This document shows, in pieces, positions 13,670-15,792 of a stretch of 15,792 bases of DNA. The DNA comes from SIG469 sp964384255. Its GTDB lineage: Bacteria; Bacillota; Clostridia; Oscillospirales; Oscillospiraceae. The stretch is from positions 1-15,792 of the forward strand of contig CAYLKH010000056.1 in the NCBI GenBank assembly GCA_964384255.1, written 5' to 3'. The notes below the pieces were generated by a model that saw only the letters and a list, made by a program, of their open reading frames with translations, made no database searches and had not been told where the DNA came from. Position numbers and translations under genes: made by a program. The stretch's first letter is position 1. Every line of letters starts with the position of its first letter.

Positions 13670-14968
13670 TTGTCATTAGTTTCAGTAAGAGGAAAACATT
13701 CAACCGCCGCCAAACGGTCGAAAAAACATAAAAAAACTTTTCGCGCCCTGTCGGCCATAGCCGGAGCTTTGGCCGGTTTGACCATCGTATACTGCGTATG
13801 CGTGTTCTCAAACATTCCGTTTATCGAAAAATGGCGCACGCTATATATCGAAACAGCCATGTCCACCATGCGGTTTCAATGGCTGGCCACGGCCTTCATT
13901 CCCGAGTCAATAATTGACGACGTTATGGCCGTCAGGTATGAGACTGACCATATGCAGTCTCAGCTGGAAAGCACCTGGAGCATACCCCAGTCCGGGGACG
14001 ATCAGCCCCAGGAAAGCTCACCGGGCATCCAGATAGACGTAAGTCAGGTGGATGTCAATGTTGAGTCCCGGCCGGATTTTGTTATGACTGACGATGCCGC
14101 AGAGTTTTTTACTCTGTTTGACGAGCTGGACCGGGAAAGCGTTATTGACTATTACTATGACCATCAGGAGCTGTTTGAAGGCGGATGGATGAGCCTTAAG
14201 CTCAACGAAGCATCCATGGACAGCGACGGCACCGACATGGTCACCGCCGCCGGTCACCGGGTGATGGCAGTGGACGCTGAAAACGGTATCCTTATTCTCC
14301 GGGTAAAGTCCGATTCCTACCGGGGCGTGCTGGCCATAGTTAAGGACCCCTCCATGCTGTCGGTAGCCAACGCATCAACTCTGTGGGAGATCGGCCAGTT
14401 TGCCCACCAGTTTGCCAACGACTATGACGCTCTGCTGGTCATGGGCGCCAACGGATTTGAAGACGAAGGTGGCGTTGGCAACGGCGGCACGATCTATGGC
14501 ATGTCGGTTTCCGGCGGTGTCACCGCAGGCACTGCCAGCGGCGAAGGCTATAAGCGGGTAGAGATCCGAAATGACGACCGGATGTATATCGTCAATTCGG
14601 AAAACGAGCTTTCCCCCGACACCCGGGACGCTGCCGAGTTTAAGCCCGCCCTGATAATGGACGGGCAGCAGCTGGTATTTGATTCTGCCGGCTGGGGTAT
14701 CCAGCCCCGGGCCATAATCGCCCAAAGCAGCGATCTTGAGATAATGATGCTGGTGGTAGAAGGTCGCCAGGGCGTAAGCAATATTGGCATCACTCTGGGG
14801 GAATGTGCGGAAATACTGCTTCAATATGACGCGGTCCAGGCGCTGAACATGGACGGCGGTTCATCGGCAATACTGGTATACGAGGGCGAACCCATAACCA
14901 TGTGTTCCAACGGCTATGAGTATGGCCGCACTCTGCCAAACGCTTTTATCGTCACAAAGAAGGACTGA
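13670..14968 (+). CDS. Membrane-anchored phosphodiester glycosidase (NAGPA/DUF2233 family)
   Basis: The 432-aa product has a basic N-terminus, one membrane helix at about 28-46 and a long extracellular part. Residues about 190-432 match the phosphodiester glycosidase family, named for the human enzyme that removes GlcNAc from GlcNAc-phospho-mannose: MGANGFEDEGGVGNGG (258-273), PRAII (346-350), GITLGECAEILL (373-384), NMDGGSSA (393-400) and LPNAFIV (422-428). Bacterial substrates are poorly known; phosphate-linked surface glycans are likely. The start is TTG at 13670, supported by AGGAGA six nt upstream and by the basic segment and helix directly after it. A second helix-like or amphipathic stretch may lie at 60-85. 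It is divergent from the sigma operon and may be controlled by the same sigma factor. A terminator follows the stop closely. Confidence 0.86.
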   Translation: MSLVSVRGKHSTAAKRSKKHKKTFRALSAIAGALAGLTIVYCVCVFSNIPFIEKWRTLYIETAMSTMRFQWLATAFIPESIIDDVMAVRYETDHMQSQLESTWSIPQSGDDQPQESSPGIQIDVSQVDVNVESRPDFVMTDDAAEFFTLFDELDRESVIDYYYDHQELFEGGWMSLKLNEASMDSDGTDMVTAAGHRVMAVDAENGILILRVKSDSYRGVLAIVKDPSMLSVANASTLWEIGQFAHQFANDYDALLVMGANGFEDEGGVGNGGTIYGMSVSGGVTAGTASGEGYKRVEIRNDDRMYIVNSENELSPDTRDAAEFKPALIMDGQQLVFDSAGWGIQPRAIIAQSSDLEIMMLVVEGRQGVSNIGITLGECAEILLQYDAVQALNMDGGSSAILVYEGEPITMCSNGYEYGRTLPNAFIVTKKD

Positions 14969-14976
14969 AAAAATAA

Positions 14977-15009
14977 GCCCCGGTACGGAAGCTGGTTCCG
15001 CACCGGGGC
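14977..15009. terminator. Bidirectional intrinsic terminator
   Basis: GCCCCGGT (14977-14984) pairs with ACCGGGGC (15002-15009), continued by CGGAA/TTCCG after one mismatch, with loop GCTGG. On the minus strand it is followed by TTATTTTTT, a good U-tract for the gene at 15017-15442. On the plus strand, after the glycosidase stop, the tail is weaker (AATGATTTTATT). It lies between two convergent genes. Confidence 0.85.
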
Positions 15010-15016
15010 AATGATT

Positions 15017-15442
15017 TTATTCAACAACGCCTTCCAGGGGCATGAATCCCCGGAAGAAGGGTTTTATTCCCCCGGCAAAGCCAACGCACTGAGCAGTGGA
15101 TTCCGAGAGCATAAGGACATAATGGAACACCTCGACCCCCTGAGAACCGGCAAAGGCCGAAAACGAGATTGCAAAATCGGTCAGGGTAATGTCGTCGATC
15201 TTCTGCTTGCCATGCTCAGAGGTCAGGATGCCTTTAAGCTGGTCATGGTCATAATACAGCTCCAGCTCGTAATGCTGCTTTTTGACAACTCCGTTTTCGT
15301 CGGGGCCGCCCATGGCAAAGTTCTCCTTTGGAGCGGGGCCGTTACCGTCCACCGCAGGGGTGCAGCCGTCGTAATAATCGATGCTTTTGGGAAAACCGTC
15401 AATAGGTCCCGCAAAGCACATATTGAATGTTATCTTTTTCAT
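15017..15442 (-). CDS. Hypothetical protein, 141 aa
   Basis: Not recognised. The product starts MKKITFNMCFAGPIDGF and has no signal peptide or membrane helix, so it should be cytosolic. The middle is rich in Asp/Tyr/His (YELELYYDHDQLKGIL) and the C-terminal half alternates hydrophobic residues (DFAISFSAFAGS, VFHYVLMLSES), suggesting a small beta-rich domain. Two cysteines (9, 27) and a third near 118 do not form a clear metal motif. It is supported as a real gene by AAGGAAAGG just before the ATG at 15442, a TATAAT upstream and a strong terminator directly after the stop. It is a monocistronic unit flanked by repeats on its upstream side. No function is proposed. Confidence 0.75.
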   Translation of the reverse strand: MKKITFNMCFAGPIDGFPKSIDYYDGCTPAVDGNGPAPKENFAMGGPDENGVVKKQHYELELYYDHDQLKGILTSEHGKQKIDDITLTDFAISFSAFAGSQGVEVFHYVLMLSESTAQCVGFAGGIKPFFRGFMPLEGVVE

Positions 15443-15470
15443 TGCGCCTTTCCTTTCAATTTTTCCTGAG

Positions 15471-15503
15471 ATTATATTACACCAGACAAGGCACCGACGT
15501 AAA
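15471..15503 (-). promoter_or_regulatory. Candidate promoter for the 141-aa gene
   Basis: A perfect TATAAT lies at 15471-15476 on the minus strand within TGTAATATAAT. A TTTACG -35-like hexamer at 15498-15503 is 21 bp from TATAAT but 16 bp from the overlapping TGTAAT. Start near 15464 and a leader of about 20 nt. The rest of 15443-15551 shows nothing else. Confidence 0.5.
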
Positions 15504-15551
15504 GGGGCAAATACAGCGAAATCGTATCAATTATGCACCCGTGGCCGTTAT

Positions 15552-15792
15552 TAGCAGGGGTTAGGGGCGCTGCCCGCGAGGTATTGCAAAAACCTGGGTA
15601 GTGCGCCGTAGGGGCTGGCGTCCTCGACAGCCCGGGCAGTTGCTCCGCAACTGCCATCCCCTGCTGCGCAGGGGATAATGCAGGAAACCGCCACGCTGTT
15701 GCGCCGTGCGTACAACGTTGCGTATCGCACCCGTAGGGGCTGCAAAAAATTGCGAAGCAATTTTATACGCATAACACGACTCCTCAAATACG
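15552..15792 (-). repeat. Hairpin-bearing repeat scaffold, copy 2 (inverted, runs off the window)
   Basis: Inverted relative to the copy at 6291-6545 and sharing its framework (GTAGTGCGCCGTAGGGGC, GGAAACCGCCACG, CGTAGGGGCTGCA). Its three perfect triloop hairpins are at 15635-15655 (stem GGCAGTTGC, loop TCC), 15656-15676 (stem ATCCCCTGC, loop TGC) and 15746-15764 (stem AAAATTGC, loop GAA). The first two occupy the positions of copy 1's 6456-6476 and 6436-6454 hairpins but have unrelated stems. The end at 15765-15792 resembles the MITE terminus at 6269-6290. Confidence 0.85.

Overview
The window is moderately GC-rich and looks like chromosome from an uncultured gut-type clostridium (Oscillospiraceae/Ruminococcaceae-like). 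This is inferred from four things: the gene families (type II pantothenate kinase, EpsC-like serine acetyltransferase, and an ECF sigma factor next to a protein starting with a short D-L-Y-x-A-I-G-x-I-D-D-x-L-I-type segment before a membrane helix); strong Shine-Dalgarno sequences; low-GC sigma-70 promoters; and dense interspersed repeats built on TCATTGCGAGG / CGTGGCAATCTC. No RNA genes, phage genes, transposases or true CRISPR array are visible.

Layout. 1-64: end of a repeat cluster. 63-872 (-): pantothenate kinase (coaW), divergent from hflK-hflC (1032-2929, +). A hairpin-rich convergent gap (2930-3013) follows. 3014-5937 (-): probable four-gene operon ybaK-thiN-cysK-cysE from one good sigma-70 promoter, joining cysteine synthesis to the editing enzyme for Cys-tRNA(Pro). 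5992-6654: a non-coding repeat island with a 113-bp inverted-repeat element and a scaffold carrying triloop hairpins. 6655-13141 (-): three overlapping genes, ECF sigma factor, a 1666-aa membrane-anchored alpha-2-macroglobulin-like protein with an anti-sigma-like N-terminus, and a MEMO-family lipoprotein. 13142-13669: divergent regulatory region followed by tandem repeats. 13670-14968 (+): membrane-anchored phosphodiester glycosidase. A bidirectional terminator follows, then an unrecognised 141-aa gene (15017-15442, -), then a second, inverted copy of the hairpin scaffold.

Most interesting content. The sigma / A2M / MEMO-lipoprotein cluster looks like an envelope-sensing system in which the usual short anti-sigma partner has been replaced by a giant extracellular macroglobulin. 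The intergenic region holds two divergent ECF-type promoters of the same form, TGAAAC-N16-CGTC toward the sigma gene and TGGAAC-N16-CGTC toward the phosphodiester glycosidase. This suggests autoregulation and that the glycosidase belongs to the same regulon. Separately, the repeat scaffold occurs twice with well-conserved flanks but, at two equivalent positions, entirely different hairpins that stay palindromic with three-base loops.
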